Below, in pieces: positions 49,999 to 58,686 of a stretch of DNA of 64,000 nt (positions within the stretch are counted from its first letter, which is position 1; every line of letters begins with the position of its first letter). The DNA comes from Chelatococcus sp. HY11 (GTDB lineage: Bacteria > Pseudomonadota > Alphaproteobacteria > Rhizobiales > Beijerinckiaceae), in NCBI RefSeq assembly GCF_018398335.1, contig NZ_JAHBRX010000001.1, forward strand, positions 3,216,001 through 3,280,000, given 5' to 3'. A program made the translations under genes and the position numbers. Below the pieces are notes generated by a model. That model was not told where the DNA came from and made no database searches. It was given only the letters and a program-made list of their open reading frames with translations.

Positions 49999-50835
49999 TC
50001 AGGCCCGTCCACCCTCGCCGAGGCGGCGGTTGAACGCATCGTTGAGGCCGTCACCAACGAGGTTCAGCGCCAGCACCGTCAGCGCGATGCAGAGGCCCGG
50101 CATCACCGTCGTCCACCAGGCGAGCCGCATGGCAGAGCGTGACGCGGCGATCATGTAGCCCCAGCTGATGAGGTTGGGATCGCCAAGGCCGAGGAAGCTC
50201 AACGCCGATTCCGTCAGGATGGCATTGGCGACGAGAATCGAGCCGATCACGATCACGGGCGACAGGGCATTCGGGGCGATCTCGCGGGTAATGATATGCG
50301 CCGTCGAGAACCCCTGGACGCGGGCCGCCTCAACGAACTCGGCCCGTCGCAGCACAAGGAACTCGGCGCGCACGATGCGCGCGACCTGCGGCCAGCTGAT
50401 CAGGGCGATACCGCAGATCGTGGCCGTGACGCTCGGGCGCATCAGGGCGATCAGCACCATGAGCAGGATGAAGCTCGGGATGATCTGGAAGAACTCCGTG
50501 AAGCGCATGATCGCGTCATCGATCCAGCGCCCGAAATAGCCGGCGAGCGCACCCAGCACCGCGCCGATGACGATGGCGAGCAAGGCCGACAGGAGCCCGA
50601 TCGTCAGCGAGACGCGCGCGCCATAGGCGAGGCCCGCCGCAACATTGCGACCCAGCATGTCGCTGCCCGCGATGAGATTCGGCGAGCCGGGCGGCCTGAG
50701 CGGCGCACCCGCGATGGCGAGCGGATTGCCGGGATAAATCACCGGCGCGAGCAGCGCGAAGGCGAGGATGCCGAGAAAAGCAAGGAGGCCGATGACGGCG
50801 GTCGCATTGCGCAGGAAGCGGCGAAGGGCGCTCAT
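49999..50835 (-). CDS. ABC transporter permease, peptide/nickel type (DppC-like)
   Basis: 278 residues with about 6 membrane segments. It begins with the OppC-type N-terminal membrane segment and has the EAA coupling motif EAARVQGFSTAHIITREIAPNAL (positions about 165-190), which contacts an ATPase. The GSDMLGRNVAAGLAYGARVSL segment is typical of DppC/OppC. It overlaps the dppB-like gene by 4 bases. No ATP-binding subunit gene follows; the next gene downstream is on the other strand, beyond the inverted repeat. Confidence 0.92.
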   Translation of the reverse strand: MSALRRFLRNATAVIGLLAFLGILAFALLAPVIYPGNPLAIAGAPLRPPGSPNLIAGSDMLGRNVAAGLAYGARVSLTIGLLSALLAIVIGAVLGALAGYFGRWIDDAIMRFTEFFQIIPSFILLMVLIALMRPSVTATICGIALISWPQVARIVRAEFLVLRRAEFVEAARVQGFSTAHIITREIAPNALSPVIVIGSILVANAILTESALSFLGLGDPNLISWGYMIAASRSAMRLAWWTTVMPGLCIALTVLALNLVGDGLNDAFNRRLGEGGRA

Positions 50836-51812
50836 TTGCCGAGCTCCATGCGCGGGTCCAGCACCACGTAGAGGAGATCGGTCAGAAGATTGAAGAGCAC
50901 CACGAGAACCGAGGTGAAGATGAAGATGCCGATGAGCAGATTGTTGTCACGCGCGATGAGCGCGTCATAGGCGAGCCGCCCGATCCCGGGCCAGGAAAAC
51001 ACCGTTTCCACCAGCACCGTTCCACCGACCAGGGCGCTCGTCTGCAGGCCCGCGTAGGTGACGACGGGAATGAGCGCGTTGCGCAGGACGTGGCGTATGA
51101 ACAGGCGCGTCTCCGAGATGCCCTTGGCGCGTGCCGTGCGGACGAAATCGAGATTGACGACTTCGAGCATCGCGGCGCGCGTCAGGCGAGCATAGATCGC
51201 GGCGAAGAAGAGGCCCAGCGTCAGGGCCGGCAGCACGAGATGCCGTCCGATATCGAGCGCCCGCGCCATCGGCGCCGGGTCCCCACCCATGGTCTCGATG
51301 CCGAAGGCCGGCAGCCAGCCGAGATGGACAGAGAAGGTGAGAACGAGGACGAGACCCAGCCAATAGGACGGCATGGCATAGAAGGCCATCAGAAAGACGC
51401 GCAGGACGCCGTCGACAAGCCGCCCGGCGTATTTCGCGGAGACTGCGCCGACGAAGATACCGATCGCGAGCGAGACGACGATGACGACACCGGCGAGCAG
51501 AAGCGTCGCCGGCAGTCGCTCCATGATGAGATCATAGACGGGTTGCCGTTTCTGATAGGAAAAGCCGAGATCACCGACACCGACCTTGGCGAGGTAGATG
51601 CCGAACTGGGTGAGGACCGGCTTGTCGAGGCCAAACTCCTTTCTGAGATCAGCTACATATTGCGGGTCGCTGTAGCCAGTCTCACCGGCGATCGCCATCG
51701 CCGCATCGCCCGGCGCGAGCCGCACGAGGAAAAACGAGAGAAATACCACGCCAACGACTACCATCGCGGCTTGCACAACACGACGCGCGAGAAAGGTCGC
51801 TCTCGTGGACAT
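50832..51812 (-). CDS. ABC transporter permease, peptide/nickel type (DppB-like)
   Basis: 326 residues with 6 membrane segments. The N-terminus RRVVQAAMVVVGVVFLSFFL and LAPGDAA are characteristic of DppB/OppB. The EAA motif is RTARAKGISETRLFIRHVLR, followed by NALIPVVTYAGLQ. With the DppC-like partner it should form the channel for a peptide or related amide. It lies 124 bases after the binding-protein gene. Confidence 0.92.
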   Translation of the reverse strand: MSTRATFLARRVVQAAMVVVGVVFLSFFLVRLAPGDAAMAIAGETGYSDPQYVADLRKEFGLDKPVLTQFGIYLAKVGVGDLGFSYQKRQPVYDLIMERLPATLLLAGVVIVVSLAIGIFVGAVSAKYAGRLVDGVLRVFLMAFYAMPSYWLGLVLVLTFSVHLGWLPAFGIETMGGDPAPMARALDIGRHLVLPALTLGLFFAAIYARLTRAAMLEVVNLDFVRTARAKGISETRLFIRHVLRNALIPVVTYAGLQTSALVGGTVLVETVFSWPGIGRLAYDALIARDNNLLIGIFIFTSVLVVLFNLLTDLLYVVLDPRMELGK

Positions 51813-51936
51813 TCTTTCTCCTCGTGGGAAACGCGAACGGGAAAAGCAGGCGCGGCCGGCAGGCTGCCTGCACAGACGACATGCGCGGGACTTTCACGAA
51901 GATAGTCCCGCTTCGCGGAATGAGCCGCCGGACACG

Positions 51937-53550
51937 CTAAGCAGGCTTGGCGGCACCGAAACCGTCGCAAGGGCCGTTCGGCCCCAACACCACGTCCTTG
52001 AACTTCTTCGTGTGGAAGAGCGGCTTGCGGCGTTCATACATCCACAACATCGCGACGTCCTCGGTCAGGATCTTCTGCAATTCGCTGTAAGCGGCCTGCG
52101 CGTCCTCGCGCTTGACGGCCGTCGCGCCCTTCTGCAGGAGATCATCGACCTTCGGGTTGGAATAGCCCTGCGTATTCGTCTGGGGAACGCCCTTACGGAT
52201 ATTGTTCGACAGGAAGAAGCGCGACATGCCGATGGCCGGATCACCGAACTGTCCGTAGCTGTTCCACATCACGTCGTAGTCCCAGTCACCGTTTCTCTTG
52301 TAGAACGTGGCGACGTCCGTGGACTGCAGCTCGACGTCGAGACCGACATCCGCGAGCGCCTGCTTTGAATATTCGCCGGCGCGACGCCACGGACCATCTT
52401 GGTTCGGGAGCATCAAAACCGAGAACTTGTGGCGGACTCCACCCGCGCCGGGCTTCAGCCCCATGTCGTCCAACAATGCCTTGGCCTTGGCGGGCGAGAA
52501 TTCGTATTGGGTGAGGGCTTTGGGATCGTAATAGGGGACAGTGGAAAAGATGGGGCTGTCCGCCACACGGCCGAGGCCGAAATTCAGCTGATCGACCAGG
52601 AAGTTGCGGTCCATCGCGTGCATGATCGCGGCCCGGAAGCGGCGATCGTTGAACGGCGCCGTGCGCTGGTTGATCTCCATCAGCGTGATCTCGCCAACGG
52701 CGTCATAGGCATTCTGCACCATGACGAGGCCTGGATTGTCACGGAAGCGTGGCACGTCGATCGGGTCGAGATCATCGCCGAAGGCCATGTCGACCGCGCC
52801 CGTCTCCAGCGCCACGGCGCGCTGCTCGGCCGAAGCGATGATGCGGAAATTCACTTCGTCGAGCCCGGGCTGGCCCTTGCGCCAATAGTTGTCATTCCGT
52901 ACCAGCTTGATGAAATTACCCTTCGACCACTGAGCGAACTTGAAGGGGCCAGTACCGATCGGCGCCGTATTCGCGGGATTATTGCGAAAATCAGTGCCCT
53001 CGTAGATATGAGCCGGCATCATCGGCCCCGTGGAGGCCATGAACGCCAGAATAAAGGCGTTGAAAGGCTCCTTGAGCTTGAAAACAACCTTGTGGTCACC
53101 TTCCGCCGTAATGGATTCGCAGCGATCCATCGCGGCGCGGCTGCGTGGATTGAGCTCACGCAGCATCTTCGCGCAGGTGAACACCACATCCTTGGATGTG
53201 AACGGCTTGCCATCATGCCATTTAACGTCCGGCTCGAGCTCGAAAGTATAGACAAGGCCGTCGGGCGAGACGTCGAAGCTGCGCGCAAGATTAGGTTGCG
53301 GTTTCAACTGCCAGTCAAACAGCAGAAGCGACTCGTTGATGGATCCACATACGGACTGGATGACGCTGGTATTGAGCAGCGCGTAGTTGAGGGTGGCCGG
53401 CTCCACGTTGAGCATGGCATTCAGCACGCCACTGCGTGTCTGCGCGAACACCCACTCGGGATACCCACCTGTGGCCGCCAGGGCCGCGGCACCTCCCGCC
53501 GATTGCAGAAACCCCCGCCGCGTCGTCAAAGAACGTCGTATCGTTTCCAT
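51937..53550 (-). CDS. ABC transporter substrate-binding protein, family 5 (peptide/nickel)
   Basis: 537 residues. The N-terminus has a twin-arginine signal (TTRRGFLQSAGGAAALAATG) with a cleavage-like AQ near residue 36, so it is exported folded by Tat. The SBP_bac_5 fold is marked by VYTFELEPDVKWHDGKPFTS and TGPFKFAQWSKGNFIKL. It binds peptides or peptide-like amides in the periplasm. First gene of the transporter unit, with a consensus promoter at 53632-53660 and a putative operator next to it. The linked IclR, aminotransferase and M81 genes suggest an N-containing ligand. Confidence 0.92.
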   Translation of the reverse strand: METIRRSLTTRRGFLQSAGGAAALAATGGYPEWVFAQTRSGVLNAMLNVEPATLNYALLNTSVIQSVCGSINESLLLFDWQLKPQPNLARSFDVSPDGLVYTFELEPDVKWHDGKPFTSKDVVFTCAKMLRELNPRSRAAMDRCESITAEGDHKVVFKLKEPFNAFILAFMASTGPMMPAHIYEGTDFRNNPANTAPIGTGPFKFAQWSKGNFIKLVRNDNYWRKGQPGLDEVNFRIIASAEQRAVALETGAVDMAFGDDLDPIDVPRFRDNPGLVMVQNAYDAVGEITLMEINQRTAPFNDRRFRAAIMHAMDRNFLVDQLNFGLGRVADSPIFSTVPYYDPKALTQYEFSPAKAKALLDDMGLKPGAGGVRHKFSVLMLPNQDGPWRRAGEYSKQALADVGLDVELQSTDVATFYKRNGDWDYDVMWNSYGQFGDPAIGMSRFFLSNNIRKGVPQTNTQGYSNPKVDDLLQKGATAVKREDAQAAYSELQKILTEDVAMLWMYERRKPLFHTKKFKDVVLGPNGPCDGFGAAKPA

Positions 53551-53631
53551 GATCCAAGGTTCCCTCTGCTGCTCGGACCATCCGGGACGCCCTTGATTTC
53601 AAGCCATGCGCGGACGGGCCTCTTGGTTCGA

Positions 53632-53660
53632 AGCTAGGGACTGGCTCCAGTTCATGTCAA
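53632..53660 (-). promoter_or_regulatory. sigma-70 promoter of the peptide-type ABC operon
   Basis: On the minus strand: TTGACA (complement of 53655-53660), a 17-base spacer, then CTAGCT (complement of 53632-53637). The -35 is a consensus match. It lies about 80 bases before the binding-protein start. Confidence 0.65.
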
Positions 53661-53668
53661 GAACGCCA

Positions 53669-53687
53669 TGTTTCCTCACACGAAACA
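53669..53687. promoter_or_regulatory. candidate IclR operator at the ABC promoter
   Basis: TGTTTC-CTCACAC-GAAACA, perfect 6-bp arms, with its edge 8 bases upstream of the -35 box. A related 19-mer occurs at 54577-54595 on the other side of the iclR gene (13 of 19 positions identical). The upstream position would suit activation or combined control. Confidence 0.6.
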
Positions 53688-53708
53688 GAAATCAAAAAAC
53701 CTTGGGTT

Positions 53709-54512
53709 TCAGCCGGTGGCTGAGGCGAGTGGCGGCGCCTCAGGAACATAGCCGAGCGCCGTGGAAACCGCCGCCGCCGCCTTGCGCAACATGGCCACCG
53801 CCTCCACCGTGATTTCGGTGCTCATGCGCCGCTCGGGCGCCGAGAGGCTGAGCGCAGCGACGGGATAGGCGTCCTCATCAAAGATCGGCACCCCGATGCA
53901 CATGGATCCGTCCTCGTTCTCGCCGGTCTCGATGGCGTAACCACGACGCCTGATATCGGCGAGCTGCCGCGACAGGGCGCCCCGGTCGGTGACGGTATTG
54001 ATGGTCTTCAAATCCAGGGGCGTCGCCAGAAAACTCCTGCGCTCATCCTCCGGCAGGAAAGCCAGGATCGCCTTGCCAAGCGACGTCGAATGCATGGGAT
54101 GGCGATCGCCCAGGCGGGCCTGCATTCTGAGCGCTCGCTTGGCTTCCAGCATCTCGACATAGACCACGTGGCCCTCGGAAACGATGGCGAGATTGATCGT
54201 CTCGTTGAAGATGTCGAGCAGCCGCTGCATCTCCGGCAGGGCCAGCGTCCTCAAGCCGTGCAGGCTCTTGTCGATGCGGGCGAGGCTGCGGAAACGCCCG
54301 CCGACGCCGTAGCGATCCTTCTGCGCGTCATGACGCAGGAACGAAGCGGCCGTCAGGGTCTGCAGATAGCGGAAAACCGTGGTCTTGGGCATCTTCAGCT
54401 CGGAGGCCACCTCGGTCAACGAGACGTCATGCCCCTTCTCGGCGACCAGTTCCAGCACCTTCAGCGCCTTGAACACGGGCTGCACGATGTAGTTGTTGGG
54501 CGTTGCTGGCAT
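53709..54512 (-). CDS. IclR-family transcriptional regulator
   Basis: 267 residues from ATG 54512 (MPATPNNYIVQ); the longer frame adds a non-family leader. The N-terminal winged helix (VFKALKVLELVAEKG, then VSLTEVASELKMPKTTVFRYL) is followed by the IclR effector domain (GHVVYVEMLEAKRALRMQ, then MHSTSLGKAILAFLP, then ENEDGSMCIGVPIFDE). It is divergent from the aminotransferase gene and read toward the ABC genes, which it precedes. A matching pair of motifs at both promoters suggests that it controls both. The ligand is likely a substrate of this pathway. Confidence 0.93.
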   Translation of the reverse strand: MPATPNNYIVQPVFKALKVLELVAEKGHDVSLTEVASELKMPKTTVFRYLQTLTAASFLRHDAQKDRYGVGGRFRSLARIDKSLHGLRTLALPEMQRLLDIFNETINLAIVSEGHVVYVEMLEAKRALRMQARLGDRHPMHSTSLGKAILAFLPEDERRSFLATPLDLKTINTVTDRGALSRQLADIRRRGYAIETGENEDGSMCIGVPIFDEDAYPVAALSLSAPERRMSTEITVEAVAMLRKAAAAVSTALGYVPEAPPLASATG

Positions 54513-54576
54513 GGTCTTCGTCCTCGTCCGACAGGGCGCAACTGCGATACCAGATTTTTCCGCCCGACGAAACCAA

Positions 54577-54595
54577 TGTTCCTTTACAAGAAAAT
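54577..54595. promoter_or_regulatory. second candidate IclR operator, iclR/aminotransferase intergenic region
   Basis: TGTTCCTTTACAAGAAAAT aligns with TGTTTCCTCACACGAAACA at 53669 with 13 of 19 identities, including TGTT, the central ACA and GAAA. It lies between the divergent starts (54512 minus and 54647 plus), where IclR proteins usually bind. Confidence 0.55.
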
Positions 54596-54646
54596 GGAGC
54601 TTTGGTCTGCTTGGCTCACGATGCACAACCGTGGGAAACGCCGACC

Positions 54647-55981
54647 GTGTCCGCCATCACATCTTCCTCCCGTCCGCCCCTTTCGTTCGATGGTTCAGCC
54701 CGGCAGATCAAGGACAACATGCGATGGCTGCCCGGTGGGGTCAGCAGCAACTTCCGTCTCGGCATCGCGCCGACGCCGCTCGTTTTCGAGCGCGGCGAGG
54801 GCCCTTACCTGTTCGATATCGATGGCAACCGGCTGATCGATTACTACCTCGGCATGGGGCCGATGATCCTCGGCCACAGCCCGTCTGGCGTGCGTGAGGC
54901 GGTGAAGGCGCAGGCCGACACGGGCATCCTCTTCGCGGGGCAGAGCGCTGTCGAGACGGAGGCCGCGCGGCTTGTCTGCGAGATGGTGCCCTGCGCCGAG
55001 CGCGTACGCTTCGGCTCGTCCGGGTCGGAGGCGGTGCAAGGCGCGCTCAGGCTGGCGCGCGCCGCGACCGGCCGCCGCATCATCCTCAAGTTCGAGGGTC
55101 ACTATCACGGCTGGTTCGACAACATCCTGTGGTCGACAGCGCCGGCCCTCAACGCGGCCGGCCCCGAGGACGCGCCCGTGCCGGTCGCGGGTAGTGTCGG
55201 CCAGGAGGCCGAGGCCGCGGGCGGCATCGAGGTGATGGCCTGGAACAACCTGGAGCGGCTTGAAGCGCGGCTCGCGAAGGGAGACGTGGCCGGCGTCATC
55301 ATGGAAGCGGCCATGTGCAACGCGGGCGCCATCCACCCGGGGGCGGGCTATCTGGAGGGCGTGCGCGAAGCCTGCACCCGGACAGGCACGATCCTGATCT
55401 TCGATGAGGTGATCACCGGTTTCCGCCTCTCGCCCGGCGGCGCGCAGAAGCGCTTCGGCGTGACGCCGGACCTCGCCACCTTCGGCAAGGCCATCGCCAA
55501 CGGCTTCCCCGTGGCGGCGCTGGCCGGCCGCGCCGACCTGCTCGATCTCTTCGCGACCGGCGGCGTGGTGCATGGCGGCACCTACAATGCGCAATGCCTG
55601 TCCATGGCGGCGACCGTCGCGACGCTGCAGGCGCTGACCCCGGAGCTGTTCGCCACGCTCGAAAACCGTGGCACCCGCCTGATGGACGGCATGCGCGATA
55701 CCCTGGCGGAGGCCGGCATCCCGGCCGTCGTCGCCGGCTTCCCGCAAGTGTTCCACGTGGCCTTCGGGCTGAGCGAGCCGGCGCGCGACTATCGCGATCT
55801 CACCCGTATCAACCGTCAGGCCTATATAGCCTTCACCACCGCGCTGCTGGCACGCGGCGTGCGCGCGCTGGAACGCGGGGCCTGGTTCCTGTCGAGCGAA
55901 CATGACGACGCGGTGATCGACGAAACACTCGCCGCCGTCGCCGGCGCGGCGCGGGACGTCAAGAGCCAGATGAGCTTGTAA
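54647..55981 (+). CDS. class III PLP aminotransferase, glutamate-1-semialdehyde aminomutase-like
   Basis: 444 residues from GTG 54647; ATG 54719 just before the PGGVSSNFRL motif is an alternative. Fold type I class III: RFGSSGSEAVQGALRLARA, FEGHYHGWFD, the PLP aspartate in ILIFDEVITGFR, and the Schiff-base lysine in ATFGKAIANGFP. The PGGVSS start resembles HemL, but the divergent IclR and the neighbouring M81 and ABC genes point to a catabolic transaminase of amino acids or amines. Such GSA-like enzymes are frequent in catabolic clusters. HemL function is not supported by context. Confidence 0.85.
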   Translation: MSAITSSSRPPLSFDGSARQIKDNMRWLPGGVSSNFRLGIAPTPLVFERGEGPYLFDIDGNRLIDYYLGMGPMILGHSPSGVREAVKAQADTGILFAGQSAVETEAARLVCEMVPCAERVRFGSSGSEAVQGALRLARAATGRRIILKFEGHYHGWFDNILWSTAPALNAAGPEDAPVPVAGSVGQEAEAAGGIEVMAWNNLERLEARLAKGDVAGVIMEAAMCNAGAIHPGAGYLEGVREACTRTGTILIFDEVITGFRLSPGGAQKRFGVTPDLATFGKAIANGFPVAALAGRADLLDLFATGGVVHGGTYNAQCLSMAATVATLQALTPELFATLENRGTRLMDGMRDTLAEAGIPAVVAGFPQVFHVAFGLSEPARDYRDLTRINRQAYIAFTTALLARGVRALERGAWFLSSEHDDAVIDETLAAVAGAARDVKSQMSL

Positions 55982-56010
55982 AGGCAGCTGACAGCGAGCG
56001 GGGGCGCGTG

Positions 56011-57498
56011 ATGACCGGGAATGGCGCTGGCAAAAGAATAGCCGTCGGCTGCTTCATGCAGGAGACCAACACCTTCTCGCCAACGCCGACGACGGTCGCC
56101 GATTTCGAGGCGCACTATCTCAGACGCGGTGCCGATGTTCTCACGGGCTATGGCACAGCCCGCGTCGAGGTTCCCGGCTTCCTCAGCGTTCTCACCGCTG
56201 CGGGCGCCACACCTGTCCCCCTCCTCGCCACCCATGCGGCATCGAGCGGAGCGCTGACCCGCGACTGCTTCGAGACCATTCTCGGGGAGCTGCTGCGGCG
56301 CCTTGCGGACGCAGGCCCCCTCGACGGGATCCTGCTGGCGCTGCACGGCTCCATGGCCGTCGCGGACAACGGCGATGCCGAAGGCGAAATCCTGGAGCGC
56401 GTGCGGGCGGCCCATCCGAACCTGCCCATCGGCGTGTCGCTCGACCTGCACGGCCATATCACCCAACGCATGCTGCAGCCGGACACGTTCCTCATCGGCT
56501 ACCGGGAATACCCGCATATCGACATGTTCGAGACGGGCGCGCGCGTCGCGGAGCTGATGATGGAGGTCCTCGCCGGACGCCGCCGCCCGGTCATGGCCTT
56601 CGCCAAACGCCCGCTCCTGTTCAGCCCCGTACGCTGCCGGACCGACGACGGGCCGCTGACATCGATCGTCGCGGAAGCGCGTCACATGGAGGAGCGGGAG
56701 GCTCATGTGCTGCACGCCTCGTTGTTCCCGGTGCAGCCGTGGCTCGACGTGCCGGACATCGGCTTCGCGGCCCTTGTCTGCGCCGACGGCGACAGCGCGG
56801 CGGCGAAGGGCGCGGCCGACCACCTCGCCGATCTCGCCTGGGCGGCGCGCGGCGACTTCGAGCCGGATCTCACGCCCATCGACGAGGTCATCCGCATCGG
56901 ACTGAGTTCCCCCGGCCTCACCGTCGTCGGGGATGGCGGTGACGCGCCGACCAGCGGCGCGCCCGCCGACGACCCCACCATCCTGAAACGGCTGCTGGCG
57001 CTTGGCGCCGACAAGGCCGCGCGCATGACCTATGTCACCCTGCGCGATGCGCCCGCGGTGCAGAAAGCCTTCGCCGCCGGCCCCGGCGCGACGGTGACGC
57101 TCTCGGTCGGCCATTCCCTGTCGGCGGGCGAGCCGGTCGAGATCACCGGCATCGTGCGCAGCCTCTCGGACGGCACCTATGTCATGCGCGACGCGGGCGC
57201 CGCCGGGCTGGAGACGCACCAGGGGCCGACCGTCGTCCTTCATATCGGCGCGATCCGGCTCGTCCTGCGCAGCCTGGGCGGCTTTGAATGGGACACGGGC
57301 GTCTACACGGCCTTTGGCCTCGACCTGCGCTATCCCGCGCTCGCCTTCGCCAAGTCCCCGTCGCATTTCCGGGTGTCCTACACCCCCTTCGCCGCACGCA
57401 TCCTGGCCGGCGACACCCCCGGCGCCAGCGCCTGCAACCTGCGCCGCCTCAAGCTCGTGAACGTGACGCGACCGCTGTATCCGCTCGACGACATCTAG
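56011..57498 (+). CDS. M81-family metallopeptidase (MlrC-like)
   Basis: 495 residues from ATG 56011 (a GTG lies one codon upstream). Domain DUF1485 starts KRIAVGCFMQETNTFSPTPT; the LALHGSMAVADNGDAEGEIL and GVSLDLHGHIT segments carry putative zinc ligands (Asp and His). The C-terminal MlrC domain follows. Known member MlrC hydrolyses linear fragments of the cyanotoxin microcystin, but most relatives have unknown substrates. It lies 29 bases after the aminotransferase gene and probably shares its transcript. An amidase role on a D- or beta-amino-acid-containing compound is inference. Confidence 0.88.
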   Translation: MTGNGAGKRIAVGCFMQETNTFSPTPTTVADFEAHYLRRGADVLTGYGTARVEVPGFLSVLTAAGATPVPLLATHAASSGALTRDCFETILGELLRRLADAGPLDGILLALHGSMAVADNGDAEGEILERVRAAHPNLPIGVSLDLHGHITQRMLQPDTFLIGYREYPHIDMFETGARVAELMMEVLAGRRRPVMAFAKRPLLFSPVRCRTDDGPLTSIVAEARHMEEREAHVLHASLFPVQPWLDVPDIGFAALVCADGDSAAAKGAADHLADLAWAARGDFEPDLTPIDEVIRIGLSSPGLTVVGDGGDAPTSGAPADDPTILKRLLALGADKAARMTYVTLRDAPAVQKAFAAGPGATVTLSVGHSLSAGEPVEITGIVRSLSDGTYVMRDAGAAGLETHQGPTVVLHIGAIRLVLRSLGGFEWDTGVYTAFGLDLRYPALAFAKSPSHFRVSYTPFAARILAGDTPGASACNLRRLKLVNVTRPLYPLDDI

Positions 57499-57700
57499 GC
57501 GAATTGGCAGGCTGTCGGCGTCGTTCCCTGGATCCCCCTTCCCGGGCTGCTGCGCAACCCGCCGGGGATGACATGGGGTTGCCGCCCGCGCTGATTTCTT
57601 GCCCGCGGGGGATAGGCGTGGCGCGACTGCCTTGATGACACGAAGCACTCGCGGCACAGGGCATCGCCTAAGACTTTGGTCGATGTCGCCTCTGGTTCGC

Positions 57701-57729
57701 TTGACACCGATACCCCGGGCTGAGTAAAT
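57701..57729 (+). promoter_or_regulatory. sigma-70 promoter of the NMT1-type ABC/enolase operon
   Basis: TTGACA (57701-57706), a 17-base spacer and GTAAAT (57724-57729), about 65 bases before the permease start. The -35 is consensus and the -10 is poor. The remainder of 57499-57793 shows no gene. Confidence 0.5.
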
Positions 57730-57793
57730 CACCAGTTAGTTACAACATGCGCGGAAAGCGTAGTCTGGGAAACGCTCTGGTGGAGGTTATCGG

Positions 57794-58600
57794 ATGGCGA
57801 CGCCGTCGGTCCGTACGCTTGCTCGCATTGTGGACTCGCCCTGGGTCAGGCCGGTTGGCCTGCTTGTTCTCCTGATTGTGCTCTGGGATGTGGCGGTCAG
57901 GCTGTTCAGCATTCCGGCCTATCTCATCCCCGCGCCCATCGACGTCATCAAGGCCTTCCGCACGGAAGGGCCGATGCTCTTGGCCGAGAGCGTGCCGACC
58001 ACGCTCGCGACACTCGGCGGCTTCCTGCTGTCGGCAGCCATCGGCATTCCGCTTGCGATGCTCATCGCGGGCTCGCGGACGATCGAATCCTATCTCTATC
58101 CGTTGTTGGTGTTCTCTCAATCCATCCCGAAGGTGGCTATCGCGCCGCTCTTCGTGGTGTGGTTCGGCTTCGGCATGACGCCGAAGGTGATTTCCGCTTT
58201 TTTGCTCGGCGTCTTCCCCGTCGTGGTTTCCGGCGTGCAGGGCTTCAAGTCCCTTGATCCGGACATGCGGGACCTCGCCCGCGCCATGAAGGCATCGTGG
58301 CTCCAATCCTTCGTGATGGTGAAGTTGCCCCACGCCATGCCAGCCATTTTCGCCGGCCTCAAGGTTTCGGTGACGCTCGCCGTCGTCGGCGCGGTGGTCG
58401 GCGAGTTCGTCGGCGCCAATTCCGGGCTTGGCTTCGTACTGCAGCGCTCGATCGGCAATTTCGAACTGCCGACGATGTTCGCCGCGCTTGTACTGCTCGC
58501 CGCGATCGGGGTCATCCTGTTCTGGCTCGTCGATCTGATCGAACGTTTCGCTATCCCCTGGCACGCCAGCCAGCGGCAGGAATTCTTTGCGACTGCTTGA
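57794..58600 (+). CDS. ABC transporter permease, SsuC/TauC/ThiX type
   Basis: 268 residues, 6 membrane segments, tggaggttatcgg before the ATG. It starts with a helix PVGLLVLLIVLWDVAVRLF and has the LIPAPIDVIKAF and FGFGMTPKVISAFLLGVFPV segments of the nitrate/taurine/HMP permease family. The EAA-like coupling loop is ARAMKASWLQSFVMVKLPHAMPAI. First gene of a compact five-gene unit (permease, binding protein, ATPase, enolase-like enzyme, TetR). The transported molecule is unknown. Confidence 0.92.
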   Translation: MATPSVRTLARIVDSPWVRPVGLLVLLIVLWDVAVRLFSIPAYLIPAPIDVIKAFRTEGPMLLAESVPTTLATLGGFLLSAAIGIPLAMLIAGSRTIESYLYPLLVFSQSIPKVAIAPLFVVWFGFGMTPKVISAFLLGVFPVVVSGVQGFKSLDPDMRDLARAMKASWLQSFVMVKLPHAMPAIFAGLKVSVTLAVVGAVVGEFVGANSGLGFVLQRSIGNFELPTMFAALVLLAAIGVILFWLVDLIERFAIPWHASQRQEFFATA

Positions 58601-58601
58601 T

Positions 58602-58639
58602 GTTCAATAACTTCACTAACGTTCAATAACTGCACTTGC
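58602..58639 (+). repeat. 19-bp tandem repeat between permease and binding-protein genes
   Basis: GTTCAATAACTTCACTAAC is followed directly by GTTCAATAACTGCACTTGC. It starts 2 bases after the permease stop. It may be a remnant of replication slippage or a protein site; no function can be assigned. Confidence 0.6.
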
Positions 58640-58686
58640 GCAACCGCCAGCTAACAAGGCGGGCCGCAATCACCGGAGGAATGATT

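Noticed and set aside
54647-55981. HemL (glutamate-1-semialdehyde aminomutase) for heme synthesis
   Set aside because: Alphaproteobacteria make aminolevulinate by HemA/ALAS, and the gene sits in an IclR-linked catabolic cluster.
57499-57793. TPP riboswitch before the NMT1/THI5-type ABC operon
   Set aside because: A CTGAG occurs, but no thi-box CTGAGA with a matching ACCTGATC-type segment is present.
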